NCBI GenBank assembly: GCA_027491915.1
Contig: JAOZGC010000001.1
Location: forward strand, 124,001-188,000
Direction of reading: 5' to 3'
Source: Thermoproteota archaeon
Lineage (GTDB): Archaea; Korarchaeota; Korarchaeia; Korarchaeales; Korarchaeaceae
Length of the DNA stretch: 64,000 bases
The notes beneath the pieces are model-generated. The model searched no databases, was not told the origin of the DNA, and was given only the letters and a program-made list of their open reading frames with translations. Below are positions 34,301 through 42,235 of the stretch, piece by piece (the stretch's first letter is position 1; each line of letters opens with the position of its first letter). Position numbers and translations under genes: made by a program.

Positions 34301-34963
34301 ATCTGGGCCTGGGACATGAGGTACCCGATCCACTACGAGCCGGCGGAGACCATATGCAGGGAGCTGGCCGTGAAGTACCCGGCCATGGCCTGGAGGAGGA
34401 AGGAGAACTTCAACCTCATAAGCCCGCCCAACCCGTACTACCAGGAGATAGCGGACACCGTCAACATAGTGCCCGACGAGATGGAGGTCCCCGAGGGGGC
34501 GGTCGTCGTCACGGCCACGACGAACAGGCTGACGGAGCACTTCCACACCGGTCAGCTGACGAGGAACGTCCCGCTGCTGGCCGAGCTGGTGCCAGAGCCC
34601 TTCGTGGACATACCTAAGCCCCTGGCCGACCGCCTGGGGATAAAGTCCGGGGACATAGTGGAGGTGGGCAACAACAGGAGCAGGATATACCTCAGGGCCA
34701 TGGTGACCAACAGGGTCCCGACCCTGAAGATAGGATCCCAGGGCAAGGACTGCTACACGGTGAACCTGCCGTGGCACTGGGGATGGGCGGGGGCCCACAG
34801 CACCTACGCCGTGGCCAACACGGTGTCCGGGATATACATGGACACCGTGACGACGATGCAGGAGACGAAGACCTTCCTGGTCTACATCAGGAAGGCGTCG
34901 CCCGCCAAGTACGACTACAGGCCGGGTGAGGAGAACAGGCCCGAGGTCCAGGTGAGGTGGTGA
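31310..34963 (+). CDS. Formate dehydrogenase catalytic (alpha) subunit, Tat-exported, FdnG-like
   Basis: The 1217-residue protein is a DMSO-reductase-family molybdenum/tungsten enzyme that oxidises formate, probably on the outer face of the membrane. A twin-arginine signal, TRRSFLKMAG (RR at 12-13), leads to a 4Fe-4S motif with Cys64, Cys67, Cys71 and Cys99. The metal ligand is Cys230 in RRCHSTTVAGL, followed by His231; this site holds selenocysteine in E. coli FdnG. The C-terminal cofactor domain carries RLTEHFHTGQLTRNVP. It is about 200 residues longer than FdnG, with the extra length around residues 750-1000. The ferredoxin-like and cytochrome b genes follow at once, and FdhD and FdhE homologues support the substrate. 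A nitrate, arsenate or other oxyanion reductase is the alternative. Confidence 0.87.
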   Translation: MKPLEETVSVTRRSFLKMAGLGTVPIFLGESARAVLAKPQPKRYALGEISGRRLEEAREIRGICAYCSVGCGIIFHRVGDKVIHVEGDPDNPLNEGKLCPKGLASIELFGQNNPRRLRTPMIRVNPKPPADELKSVRSQDELRAVLEKYKPEWKPVTWEDAFEYIAERMKAILDEVGWSPVQSDGYYYKGKMFPMMIEAGAKLTNEEAYIIRKISALMGSNNIDHDARRCHSTTVAGLAGTVGFGAQTQTFIDTQFISAYLIFGGNPAEAHPVSMGHTLKGKERGTLTLIVVDPRYNRTASQADIFAFFRPGSDLAFLLYILHYAFWERSPPVDQLDTFREFAQRFNVDLDEIAEFKEIAKDYTAEEVSKITGIPVDKLRQIAQTYVENSGVTTNFKRFGSIQWAMGQTQHHVGTQITRLSTLVQLTLGNMGFPGGGLNPYRGHSNVQGTTDMCILAHILPGYIKLPSSVVQIRTYQDWKNQGFPDAWHWEIPEWAGDSFGPHERGSVNSSKILWSWWFHNWRKFELTWGIFVGTDPEDDPQNGTPISDIPFGAGYTENTWWQGVIFDDVIKAAVIMAENPAVSNADTLTEYIALASLDLLVVVDLWETETATFADVLLPGAVQYEKYGSITNSNRWLQWQDRVVPPAGDAKPDLWIMVKMWDYFRKNGVARLPSEIYGKTEERVRIRNPYTGEPVHLYDRKISPFMDYATGRYPDPDYAYVDPELIYREIDLAVDLYNGMYDWAAHKNLSKRRIPILRGENEIDGILDSTYQMHKDWGWTWPKNIRILYNLWTLSKTLERTVTYTFPAGKYAVGPELDGQTFTITGETGEIRDAKTGEWRPAFIPGHNFVIGKFYKRAWSGMADIFTGAVSPRDLLYDERVVDKFVVFHEDGTYEILSSRDMGVKCVLCESFYYDPEVVFSGKANYKKPYYKGTKDLGDGRILKYVGFYDWVKVRDAFSQELEQLASSMGFRQAVIEMKSRYGEWYAYPSPDNPNEIWAWDMRYPIHYEPAETICRELAVKYPAMAWRRKENFNLISPPNPYYQEIADTVNIVPDEMEVPEGAVVVTATTNRLTEHFHTGQLTRNVPLLAELVPEPFVDIPKPLADRLGIKSGDIVEVGNNRSRIYLRAMVTNRVPTLKIGSQGKDCYTVNLPWHWGWAGAHSTYAVANTVSGIYMDTVTTMQETKTFLVYIRKASPAKYDYRPGEENRPEVQVRW

Positions 34964-34965
34964 TC

Positions 34966-35775
34966 ATGGCCGCCGGAGAGAAGGCGATTGTTTTCAACCC
35001 CGACGTCTGCATCGGGTGCCGCGCCTGCCAGACCGCCTGCCACGTCTGGAACGGCACCAGGCCCGAGGTCACGGACTTCTCGCCGTCCTTCACCAACCCC
35101 CAGGATCTCATGCCCAACGTCTGGATGATAATGACCTACAAGGAGGTGGGCCAGGGAGACGGCTTCGACTGGCTCTTCCTCAAGAGGCAGTGCATGCACT
35201 GCAGCGAGGCGCCCTGCGCCAAGGCCTGTCCTGTCGGGGCCATCGAGGTCCACCCGGACGGGTCCGTGGTGATCAGGTCGGACCGCTGCATAGGCTGCAG
35301 GTACTGCGTGGAGGCCTGCCCCTACGACGTCCCCAGGTACGACCCGACCACCAACAAGGTGTACAAGTGCACCATGTGCATAGACAGGACCCAGAACGGG
35401 CTGGAGCCGGCCTGCGTCTCGGCCTGCCCGACCGGGGCCCTGGAGTACGGGGACTACGACTCCCTCGTCTCCAAGTACAGGTCCGGCGGGTACGAGGTCT
35501 ACGGGGACCAGGTCAACGACTACGTCGGCCACACCCACTACGTGTACGTCACCAAGAGGTGGGCCGGCAAGCTGACCGACCCCGAGTACTTCGGGGAGCA
35601 CCTGCCAGCCAACCCGCGGAAGCCCGCCGTGCAGTTCAGCAAGGGCATCGTGAGGCCCGTCGGCTGGGGCCTCGTGGGGCTCACGGCGATCGGCCTGCTG
35701 GGGCACCTGGCCTTCTGGCGCTCCAAGCGCATGGAGGAGCAGGAGCAAGAGGGCGGAAAGGGAGGTAAGAAGTGA
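34966..35775 (+). CDS. Formate dehydrogenase iron-sulfur (beta) subunit, FdnH-like
   Basis: The 269-residue electron-transfer subunit has sixteen cysteines in four groups: CIGCRACQTACHVW, CMHCSEAPCAKACPVG, CIGCRYCVEACPYDVP and CTMCIDRTQ with CVSACPTG, enough for four 4Fe-4S clusters. A single C-terminal helix (GLVGLTAIGLLGHLAFW) anchors it in the membrane, as in FdnH. It has no signal of its own, so it should be carried out with the alpha subunit through Tat. ATG 34966 begins two bases after the alpha stop, after GAGGTGGTGATC. Confidence 0.93.
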   Translation: MAAGEKAIVFNPDVCIGCRACQTACHVWNGTRPEVTDFSPSFTNPQDLMPNVWMIMTYKEVGQGDGFDWLFLKRQCMHCSEAPCAKACPVGAIEVHPDGSVVIRSDRCIGCRYCVEACPYDVPRYDPTTNKVYKCTMCIDRTQNGLEPACVSACPTGALEYGDYDSLVSKYRSGGYEVYGDQVNDYVGHTHYVYVTKRWAGKLTDPEYFGEHLPANPRKPAVQFSKGIVRPVGWGLVGLTAIGLLGHLAFWRSKRMEEQEQEGGKGGKK

Positions 35776-35800
35776 GGAAGGGAAGAAGGAGGTGATTTGG

Positions 35801-36505
35801 ATGATGGAGGGAATGATCAGGGCCTTCAAGGAGTCTCAGATGTGGGTCCACATGCACCTCATACATTTCGTCGCGGCCTTCATAGTGTCCGGGCTGCCGC
35901 TGATAAGCAGGGACTGGTTCGGCTGGATAGCCTCCGCCGTCGGGTATCCGATATCGGAGGTCCTCGGCGGGTCCTACGCCCCCTACTCCATGGGAATACA
36001 GATACTGCGCTGGATACACAGGATCTCGGCTTTCGGGCTCGCGCTGGTGCTGGTCCCGTACATACTGCTGGAGATCTTCAGGATAACCAGCTGGGAGTCC
36101 TGGCCTGAGTGCTGGAGCCTCGGGTGCCTGTCCAGGGGGATCAGGGAGCTGATAGACTACTACGTCCACAAGAGGAGGGTGGAATTCGGCAAGTACAACC
36201 TGGGACAGAAGCTCTGGATATGGCTGGCGGCCCTCGGGCTTATCTGGATGTACTCGACGGGCATAGTGCTGTGGTTCAGGGACTGGTTCGATCCCGGCCT
36301 CTGGAGCCTGGCCCACGAGCTCCACGACATAGGGTTCTTCCTGGCGGTGATACTGCTGGCGGTGCACGTCTACCTGGCCACCATGATACCGGAGCACAGG
36401 CCCATGCTCGACGCCATGTTCAGGACCGGCTACCTCCCGGAGGAGTTCGTCAGGGACCACCACCCGAGGTGGTACAGGAAGCTTAAGGGCGAGGAGGGCG
36501 GCTGA
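35801..36505 (+). CDS. Formate dehydrogenase cytochrome b (gamma) subunit, FdnI-like
   Basis: The 234-residue protein has about four membrane helices and likely heme-ligand histidines in MHLIHFVAAFIVSGL, WIHRISAFGLALV and HDIGFFLAVILLAVHVYLAT. This fits the diheme cytochrome b556 that passes electrons to quinone. GGAGGTGATT spaces well to ATG 35801; GTG 35792 lies inside that site. It is the third gene of the operon. Confidence 0.9.
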   Translation: MMEGMIRAFKESQMWVHMHLIHFVAAFIVSGLPLISRDWFGWIASAVGYPISEVLGGSYAPYSMGIQILRWIHRISAFGLALVLVPYILLEIFRITSWESWPECWSLGCLSRGIRELIDYYVHKRRVEFGKYNLGQKLWIWLAALGLIWMYSTGIVLWFRDWFDPGLWSLAHELHDIGFFLAVILLAVHVYLATMIPEHRPMLDAMFRTGYLPEEFVRDHHPRWYRKLKGEEGG

Positions 36506-36510
36506 ACCAA

Positions 36511-37365
36511 GTGGACCCAGATGAGACGTCGCTGAGGGAGGCCGTCGACCTGCTCTCCATGGAGCGGCCCGATGGCCGCCCCTCCCTCCTTTTTCTCGCG
36601 GATCTCTTGGATGTTCAGGAGGAGATTAGCAGATCGCTTGTCGCCGAGATCGAGGGCGCCGACGAGCTGAGGGAGGCCGCCAGGAGGGCGATCGATGAGG
36701 GTAGGCCCGTCCTGGAGGTCACCGGTCTGCCGGAGGTGCCGCGCGACCTCATCCTGCGGGCCACCCGCGAGGTACTGGGGGTCGTGGAGAGGCACAGGGA
36801 CGACCTGGCGGATCAGGTTGCGGAGCTGCGCGGGGCCGTCGAGGATGGGAGGCTCAGGCCCATGGCCCTCCTCTCCGCCGTGCTCAGGGGAGACCTGGAC
36901 ACGATCCAGAGGGCTGCCGAGTCCGTCGGCGTCGACTCCCAGCTGCTCCACGCGGTGGTCCTCTGGGTGACCCAGCCCGCCCTGAGGGCGGTCGCCTCCC
37001 TCGTCTCCGGGGAGCTGAACCTCGAGAGGTGGTACAGGGGGTACTGCCCGGTCTGCGGCAGCAGGACGAGGATCGGCTACATGAGGGGCGAGGGGAAGAA
37101 GCTATTCCTCAGGTGCGACGTGTGCGGCACGGAGTGGCCCTTCAGGAGGGTGACCTGCCCCTTCTGCGGGAACGAGGATCAGGAGAGGCTGGGATACATA
37201 GTGGTAGACGGCGACAGGAGGTTCAGGCTCTACCACTGCGACGAGTGCGGGTCTTACTGGAAGGTGGTCGACGAGGAGCTGGTCGGCAGGAGGGTGCCCA
37301 GGGAGCTATACGACTTCTGGACGTCCCACCTCGACGAGGTGGCCGCCGAGAGGGGGATGAGGTAG
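36511..37365 (+). CDS. fdhE: FdhE-like formate dehydrogenase maturation protein
   Basis: The 284-residue protein has an N-terminal helical domain and four C-terminal CxxC pairs: CPVCGS, CDVCGT, CPFCGN and CDECGS, forming rubredoxin-like iron sites as in FdhE. FdhE acts in the cytoplasm on the folded formate dehydrogenase before export. The motif CDVCGTEWPFRRVTCPFCG is characteristic. It begins five bases after the cytochrome b stop with GTG, as the last gene of the operon. Confidence 0.92.
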   Translation: MDPDETSLREAVDLLSMERPDGRPSLLFLADLLDVQEEISRSLVAEIEGADELREAARRAIDEGRPVLEVTGLPEVPRDLILRATREVLGVVERHRDDLADQVAELRGAVEDGRLRPMALLSAVLRGDLDTIQRAAESVGVDSQLLHAVVLWVTQPALRAVASLVSGELNLERWYRGYCPVCGSRTRIGYMRGEGKKLFLRCDVCGTEWPFRRVTCPFCGNEDQERLGYIVVDGDRRFRLYHCDECGSYWKVVDEELVGRRVPRELYDFWTSHLDEVAAERGMR

Positions 37366-37417
37366 GGCGACCCTCTCCGCCCCCCGGCCCGCCGCCCCCG
37401 CGGCGTCGGGTCGTCCC

Positions 37418-37426
37418 ATTTTATTT
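37418..37426 (+). promoter_or_regulatory. TATA element for the sulfatase-like gene
   Basis: ATTTTATTT lies about 32 bases before ATG 37454 and is the only AT-rich run after the fdhE stop. Confidence 0.55.
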
Positions 37427-37453
37427 CCGCCCGGTCCGGGGTCCGGAGCCCGG

Positions 37454-38707
37454 ATGCCTCCGAGGAACGTGGTCCTCCTGCTGGTCGACTGCCTCAGGGC
37501 CGACAAGGTCTACGGCCGGGAGAGGACCTGTCAGACCCCCAACTTGGACGGGCTGAGGTCCAGGGGCGTGAGCTTCATCCAGGCCGTGACCGCCAGCACC
37601 ACCACCACGCCCAGCCTCTCCAGCATGCTCACCGCCCTCTACCCGCCGGACCACGGGGTCAGGTCCCTCTACGGCTACAGGCTCAGGCCCTGGGTTAGGA
37701 CCTACCCCCAGATCCTGAGGTCGGCCGGCTATCACGCCTTCATCCACGCCGCCGGCCCCCTGTCCCCGGGAGCGTCGGGGATAGGGGGCTTCGAGAGGTG
37801 GTGGTTCTTCGAACAGGCCGGGGGAGGGGCCTACGGGCCGAAACACAGAGACCTGATATCCAAGCTCAGGGAAGGCCTGCCGGAACCCTGGTTCCTGCTG
37901 ATCCACCTGTGGGAACTTCACAGCCCGAGGTACGTCCCCCGGGAGTACAACAGGAGCGAGTTCGGGGCCAACCCATACGAGAGGGCCCTGTCCGCCTTGG
38001 ACCACAAGATCGGGGAGATCCTCGACCTGGTGGACCCGTCAGACCTGGTGATCCTGACCGGGGACCACGGCGAGATGATAGCCGATACCATGGCCGGGTA
38101 CTGGATCCTCAGGGCCAGGAACCTGATCCTGAGGGCCCTCGGGAAGGTGGGCCTGGTCGAGCCGGGCCTCCTGAGGAGGACCGGCCACGGGTTCCACGTC
38201 CTGGAGCCGCTGGTGAGGGTCCCCCTGATAGCGGCCGGGGGGCCCCTGCCGCGGGGCGCCGAGGTGAGGGAGCAGGTGAGTCTGGTGGACGTCATGCCCA
38301 CCGTATCCGACCTGGTTGGGCTGGGGGTCCACCCGAGGTATCCGATCCGGGGGAGGAGCCTGACAGGGCTGATCCGGGGGGAGGCTGATGGGTGGGTCGA
38401 GGAGGCCTACGTCGAGGCGGCCGGGAGCGTCCTGCCCAGGAGGGAGCTATGGATATCCGGCCTGAGGACTCCCAAGTACAAGTACGCCTTCACGCCCTAC
38501 GCCGCCAGGATAAGGGAGTTCCTGTTCGACCTGGAGCGGGACCCGGGGGAGACCAGGAACCTGGCCCGGGATCTGCCCGAGGTCGCCCGGGCCATGCGCG
38601 GGAGGGTGGAGAGGATACTCAGGGAGGCCGAGGTGGCCTCCAGGATCAGGTCCGCCGCCGCGAGGCTGAGGTCCAGGATCGCGGGCCGCGGGAGGGGGGC
38701 GGGCTGA
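37454..38707 (+). CDS. Sulfatase/alkaline phosphatase-superfamily hydrolase
   Basis: The 417-residue enzyme has the superfamily metal sites: VVLLLVDCLRADK at the N-terminus, LHSPRYVPREYN in the middle and VILTGDHGEMIAD later. The nucleophile region is TASTTTTPSLSSMLTALYPP; threonine or serine stands where true sulfatases have Cys/Ser-x-Pro-x-Arg. Thr is typical of phospho-transferring relatives, so a phosphodiester or phosphoglycerol substrate is as likely as a sulfate ester. No signal peptide is visible. A sugar epimerase begins two bases after the stop, suggesting a glycan role. Confidence 0.82.
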   Translation: MPPRNVVLLLVDCLRADKVYGRERTCQTPNLDGLRSRGVSFIQAVTASTTTTPSLSSMLTALYPPDHGVRSLYGYRLRPWVRTYPQILRSAGYHAFIHAAGPLSPGASGIGGFERWWFFEQAGGGAYGPKHRDLISKLREGLPEPWFLLIHLWELHSPRYVPREYNRSEFGANPYERALSALDHKIGEILDLVDPSDLVILTGDHGEMIADTMAGYWILRARNLILRALGKVGLVEPGLLRRTGHGFHVLEPLVRVPLIAAGGPLPRGAEVREQVSLVDVMPTVSDLVGLGVHPRYPIRGRSLTGLIRGEADGWVEEAYVEAAGSVLPRRELWISGLRTPKYKYAFTPYAARIREFLFDLERDPGETRNLARDLPEVARAMRGRVERILREAEVASRIRSAAARLRSRIAGRGRGAG

Positions 38708-38708
38708 G

Positions 38709-39623
38709 GTGGAGGTGGCGGTCACCGGCGGGCTCGGCTTCATAGGGAGGCACACCGTCGAGCTCCTCTCCTCCGGGGGGCACTCGGTGAGGGTGCTGGA
38801 CGACCTGAGCAGGGCCGCCCCCGGGGGGGCGCCCGAGGGGGCGCGGGTGGTTCGGGTGGACGTGAGGGACCTAGACGGGGTCAGGGAGGCCCTGGAGGGG
38901 GTGGACGCGGTTATACACCTGGCCGCCCTCACTGACGTGAGGGAGTCGGCCGAGAGGCCCCTCCTATACCACGAGGTGAACTCCACCGGGACCCTGAACG
39001 TGCTGAGGGCGTCCGTCGAGGCCGGGGTCTCCAGGGTGGTCTACGCCTCCAGCGCGGCCGTCTACGGCGAGCCCGAGACCCTCCCGATCCGGGAGGATCA
39101 CCCCACCAGGCCCACCTCCATATATGGGGCAACCAAGCTGTCCGGAGAGGCCTACTGCAGGGCAGCCCACGGGACCTACGGCCTCTCCGTCGTGGTGCTC
39201 AGGTACTTCAACGTCTACGGCCCGGGGCAGAACGTCCACTACGCCGGGGTGATCGCCAAGTTCGCGGAGAGGATATCCAAGGGTCTCCCCCTGGTGATCT
39301 ACGGGGACGGGAGGCAGACCAGGGACTTCATACACGTGAGGGACGTGGCGAGGGCCAACCTCGTCGCCCTGGAGGCGCCCGTGGACTTTGGGGTGTTCAA
39401 CGTAGCCACCGGCAGGGAGGTCAGCGTGCTGGAGCTGTCGCGCGTGATGCAGGAGGCCGCCGGGGTTGAGGTCGGGGTCGAGTTCGGGCCCCCCATACCG
39501 GGGGACATAAGGAGGAGCGTGGGCGATCCGTCCAAGATCGAGGAACTTGGGTTCAGGGCCGAGACTCCGCTGGAGGAGGGGATCAAGGACCTGATCTCCC
39601 CCGGAGGCCCGGAGAACTGGTGA
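38709..39623 (+). CDS. NAD-dependent sugar-nucleotide epimerase (GalE-like)
   Basis: The 304-residue extended SDR has the NAD motif VTGGLGFIGRHTVE, the catalytic serine in VVYASSAAVYGEP and the YxxxK in SIYGATKLSGE, then LRYFNVYGPGQNVHYAGVI. Proteins of this pattern interconvert UDP-glucose and UDP-galactose or their relatives. It follows the hydrolase gene by one base and probably shares its transcript, perhaps in making surface or lipid sugars. Substrate specificity is not certain. Confidence 0.9.
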   Translation: MEVAVTGGLGFIGRHTVELLSSGGHSVRVLDDLSRAAPGGAPEGARVVRVDVRDLDGVREALEGVDAVIHLAALTDVRESAERPLLYHEVNSTGTLNVLRASVEAGVSRVVYASSAAVYGEPETLPIREDHPTRPTSIYGATKLSGEAYCRAAHGTYGLSVVVLRYFNVYGPGQNVHYAGVIAKFAERISKGLPLVIYGDGRQTRDFIHVRDVARANLVALEAPVDFGVFNVATGREVSVLELSRVMQEAAGVEVGVEFGPPIPGDIRRSVGDPSKIEELGFRAETPLEEGIKDLISPGGPENW

Positions 39624-39631
39624 TCCAATCA

Positions 39632-39665
39632 CAACGCGTCGGATCCTGGTTTAGCGGACGCGTTG
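39632..39665 (+). repeat. Inverted repeat, candidate transcript-end hairpin
   Basis: Perfect nine-base arms, CAACGCGTC and GACGCGTTG, enclose a 16-base loop, nine bases after the epimerase stop. It could form a strong hairpin in RNA; a protein-binding palindrome is the other possibility. No T-rich tract follows. Confidence 0.4.
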
Positions 39666-39783
39666 GGACCGGGCGGGCGGGGGGGACCGCGTCTGGGGTC
39701 GGGCGAGCCCGCCGTCCGACCGTGGGGGGATGGGGGCGCCTCCCCCAGGAAAACCCCTTAATGGGTCGGGGGGTCCCCGCGAG

Positions 39784-41541
39784 ATGCCGGGCGGGGCGCG
39801 CGGGACCCTATTCTCCGATTTGGCGTCGATCGCCAGGGAGGTGGCCTCCACCGCCTCCAGAAGGGAGAAGGCCCTGATCCTCGCCAGGTTCCTGAAGGAT
39901 CTCTCCCCGGACGAGGCGACCCACGCGGCCATGCTCCTCACCGGGCGGGTTTTCCACCCGTGGGAGCCCGCGAGGCTCAACGTGTCCTGGCCCACCGTGT
40001 GGAGGGTGGTGTCGTCCCTGGTCTCGGCCGACGAGCGGGAGGTCAGGGAGGTGGCCTCGGCCGGGGTCGATCTGGGGGAGGCCGTCAGGCTGGTCCTGTC
40101 CGCGCTGCCGCGGAAGAGGCAGGAGACCCTGGCGGAATTCGGTCAGGGGCCCGGAGGGGTGGGTGGGGAGGGGGCGGCCGGGAGGTTGACCCTGGAGGGA
40201 GCGTACTCGGCCCTCCGGTCACTGGCCGGGATCTCCGGCCCAGGATCCAGGGCCAGGAGGGAGGCGGTGCTGAGGGCCCTCTTTTCCGCGGCCGATCCCG
40301 ACGAGGCCTGGCTGCTGGCAAACGTCCTGGTCGGGGAGACCAGGCTGGGGCTGAGCGAGGGGATCCTCCTGGACGCCGTCGCCGCGGCCCTGGGGACCCC
40401 CAGGTGGAAGGTCGAGAGGGCCGCCGCGGTCGCGGGGGGTCCGGCGGAGGTGCTCAGGGAGGGGCTGGCCGGCGGGGACGTCTCCTCCCTCCTCTCTCCC
40501 AGGACCTTCATTCCCGTCAGGCCCATGCTGGCCCAGCCGGCCGACGACGTCGGGGAGGCGCTGGACCAGCTGGGCGGGGAGGCCTCCCTGGAGTACAAGC
40601 TCGACGGGGTCAGGGTCCAGATACACTTTCGGGGCGGCAGGGTGGCGGTGTACAGCAGGAGGATGTCCGACATAACCTCCAGCGTGCCGGAGGTCGTCCG
40701 GGGGACGCTGGAGGGTCTCAGGGTGGATGAGGCCATACTGGACGGGGAGGTGGTGGCCGAGGGGAGGGACGGGCGGCCGCTGCCCTTCCAGCTCCTGATG
40801 AGGAGGTTCAGGAGGCTCGACCTGCCGGAGGAGGTGGTCAGGAGGATCCCCCTGAGGGCCTACCTTTTCGACGTCCTGCTCGTGGACGGCAGACCTACCC
40901 TGGACGAGCCCTACGAGGCCAGGCGGCGCATACTGGAGGAGGTTATATCGCCCCCCCTGGATCCGGTCCCCTCCATCGCGACGTCGGACCCGGACGAGGC
41001 CGGGGAATTCATGGAGGAGGCCGTCTCCGCCGGACACGAGGGGGTGGTGGTCAAGAGGCCCTCCTCCCCCTACGTCCCCGGGGCGAGGGGCGGGAACTGG
41101 CTGAAGGTGAAGAGGGTCAGGACCGTGGACCTCGTGATAGTGGCGGCCGAGAGGGGATACGGCAGGAGGCACCGGTGGTACAGCGACTACCACCTGGCGG
41201 CCAGGGATCCCGAGACCGGGGAGCTGGTCGAGGTGGGGAAGACCTTCAAGGGGCTCACCGACGAGGAGTTCGAGTGGATGACCGGGAAGCTCAGGTCCAT
41301 AGCGGTGGAGGAGCGCGGGGGGTTCATCAGGGTCAGGCCCGAGGTGGTGGTGGAGGTGGCCTTCAGCGACGTCCAGAGGAGCCCCAAGTACCCCTCCGGG
41401 GTGGCCCTCAGGTTCGCCCGGATAGTGAGGATAAGGACGGACAAGTCCCCCGAGGAGGCGGACACCGTGGACCGGCTCCGGGAGCTGCTGCCGCGGGAGG
41501 GGGAGCGGGAGGAGGAGCAGGAGGAGGGCGGGGGTGGGTGA
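39784..41541 (+). CDS. lig: ATP-dependent DNA ligase
   Basis: The 585-residue ligase has an N-terminal DNA-binding domain, the adenylation motif LEYKLDGVRVQIH with catalytic Lys near residue 272, motif III around LDGEVVAEGRDG, motif IV around EGVVVKRPSSPY and motif V in GNWLKVKRV. It ends in the OB domain and a Glu/Gly tail. This is the replicative/repair ligase of archaea, about 560-600 residues. The ORF opens 18 codons earlier, but ATG 39784 fits the family start and lies about 27 bases after a TATA-like CTTAATG. It stands alone. Confidence 0.95.
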   Translation: MPGGARGTLFSDLASIAREVASTASRREKALILARFLKDLSPDEATHAAMLLTGRVFHPWEPARLNVSWPTVWRVVSSLVSADEREVREVASAGVDLGEAVRLVLSALPRKRQETLAEFGQGPGGVGGEGAAGRLTLEGAYSALRSLAGISGPGSRARREAVLRALFSAADPDEAWLLANVLVGETRLGLSEGILLDAVAAALGTPRWKVERAAAVAGGPAEVLREGLAGGDVSSLLSPRTFIPVRPMLAQPADDVGEALDQLGGEASLEYKLDGVRVQIHFRGGRVAVYSRRMSDITSSVPEVVRGTLEGLRVDEAILDGEVVAEGRDGRPLPFQLLMRRFRRLDLPEEVVRRIPLRAYLFDVLLVDGRPTLDEPYEARRRILEEVISPPLDPVPSIATSDPDEAGEFMEEAVSAGHEGVVVKRPSSPYVPGARGGNWLKVKRVRTVDLVIVAAERGYGRRHRWYSDYHLAARDPETGELVEVGKTFKGLTDEEFEWMTGKLRSIAVEERGGFIRVRPEVVVEVAFSDVQRSPKYPSGVALRFARIVRIRTDKSPEEADTVDRLRELLPREGEREEEQEEGGGG

Positions 41542-41574
41542 TCAGCCGGCCGCCCCCGCGGTCGGGCCGCCGAC

Positions 41575-41934
41575 TCACGGCAGCAGGACCAGCCCGTAGT
41601 CGACGAGCCTCTCGTAGTGCCTCCTGTTTCTGGTCAGGAGCGGTATGTCGAAGGATATGGCTGTGGCGCCGGTGATGAGGTCTCTCTCTTCGATTGGCTC
41701 CCCCCTGGACCTGAGGTCTCTGTATATCTCTACCGACCTCTCCAACACCTCGTTGGTCGGCGGGAGGACTGTGAACACCTCCTCCAGCCTTCTCTTCGCG
41801 TTCGAGAAGTCTTTCCTCCCCCTCAAGAACTCGTAGAGGGAGATCCAAGATATGAAGAGCTGGGCCCTCGGGAGGGTGGTCTCTCCCCTCTCAACGTCTA
41901 TCAGGACGTCGGTGTCCACCATCACCCGCCTCAA
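41575..41934 (-). CDS. vapC: VapC-type PIN-domain toxin
   Basis: The 119-residue PIN nuclease has the acidic metal residues: Asp in VMVDTDVLIDVE, Glu in ISLYEFLRG, and Asp in EERDLITGATAISFDIPLLTRN. VapC proteins cut RNA, often tRNA. Its start (TTG 41934, or ATG 41922) lies inside the end of the antitoxin gene, a 44-base overlap typical of toxin-antitoxin pairs. Confidence 0.9.
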   Translation of the reverse strand: MRRVMVDTDVLIDVERGETTLPRAQLFISWISLYEFLRGRKDFSNAKRRLEEVFTVLPPTNEVLERSVEIYRDLRSRGEPIEERDLITGATAISFDIPLLTRNRRHYERLVDYGLVLLP

Positions 41935-42154
41935 CCCCCTCGTCCCCTCCCCCCAACCTGAGCCTCACCCTCTCGAAGGGGAGATCCCTGTTATCCGCCG
42001 TTTCTCTCAAGAAAACTTCCAACCTCTCGATCTTTGAGTCCAGGCTCGCGCGCAGCAGGTCTGAGAGGAATTCCTCCCAGGTCCTATCTCCCTTCAGGGC
42101 GCTGAGCCTCTCCTTCAGGTCTGCGCTTATCGTTATCGTGGTCCTGCTCGCCAT
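41891..42154 (-). CDS. vapB: VapB-type antitoxin with ribbon-helix-helix-like start
   Basis: The 87-residue protein begins with the antitoxin strand MASRTTITISADLKERLSAL and continues with TWEEFLSDLLRAS, as in archaeal VapB/DUF217-type antitoxins that bind DNA and the toxin. The C-terminal end is charged and glycine-rich where it overlaps the toxin gene. A palindrome lies just upstream and may be its own operator. Confidence 0.85.
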   Translation of the reverse strand: MASRTTITISADLKERLSALKGDRTWEEFLSDLLRASLDSKIERLEVFLRETADNRDLPFERVRLRLGGGDEGVEAGDGGHRRPDRR

Positions 42155-42175
42155 CCGACCCCTCCGGGTCTCTGA

Positions 42176-42193
42176 ATTTTGAATTTAAAATTA
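42176..42193. promoter_or_regulatory. Palindrome and AT-rich promoter before vapBC
   Basis: Arms AATTTT and AAAATT flank six bases, 22 bases upstream of the vapB start in the only AT-rich stretch nearby. It is well placed for VapB autoregulation. It may equally be just an AT-rich TATA region. Confidence 0.4.
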
Positions 42194-42235
42194 AAAAATT
42201 CGCGCGACCGCAGGGGGCCGGGCCCCCCAGCCAGC

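Noticed and set aside
32477-34798. A 773-codon open frame antisense to the formate dehydrogenase alpha gene
   Set aside because: High GC and the codon pattern of the real gene keep the opposite strand open. The translation is low in complexity, has no family motif and has no promoter or ribosome binding site.
37454-38707. Certain assignment as a sulfatase
   Set aside because: The Cys/Ser-x-Pro-x-Arg nucleophile motif is absent; Thr-rich TTTTPSLSS suggests a phospho-transferring relative.
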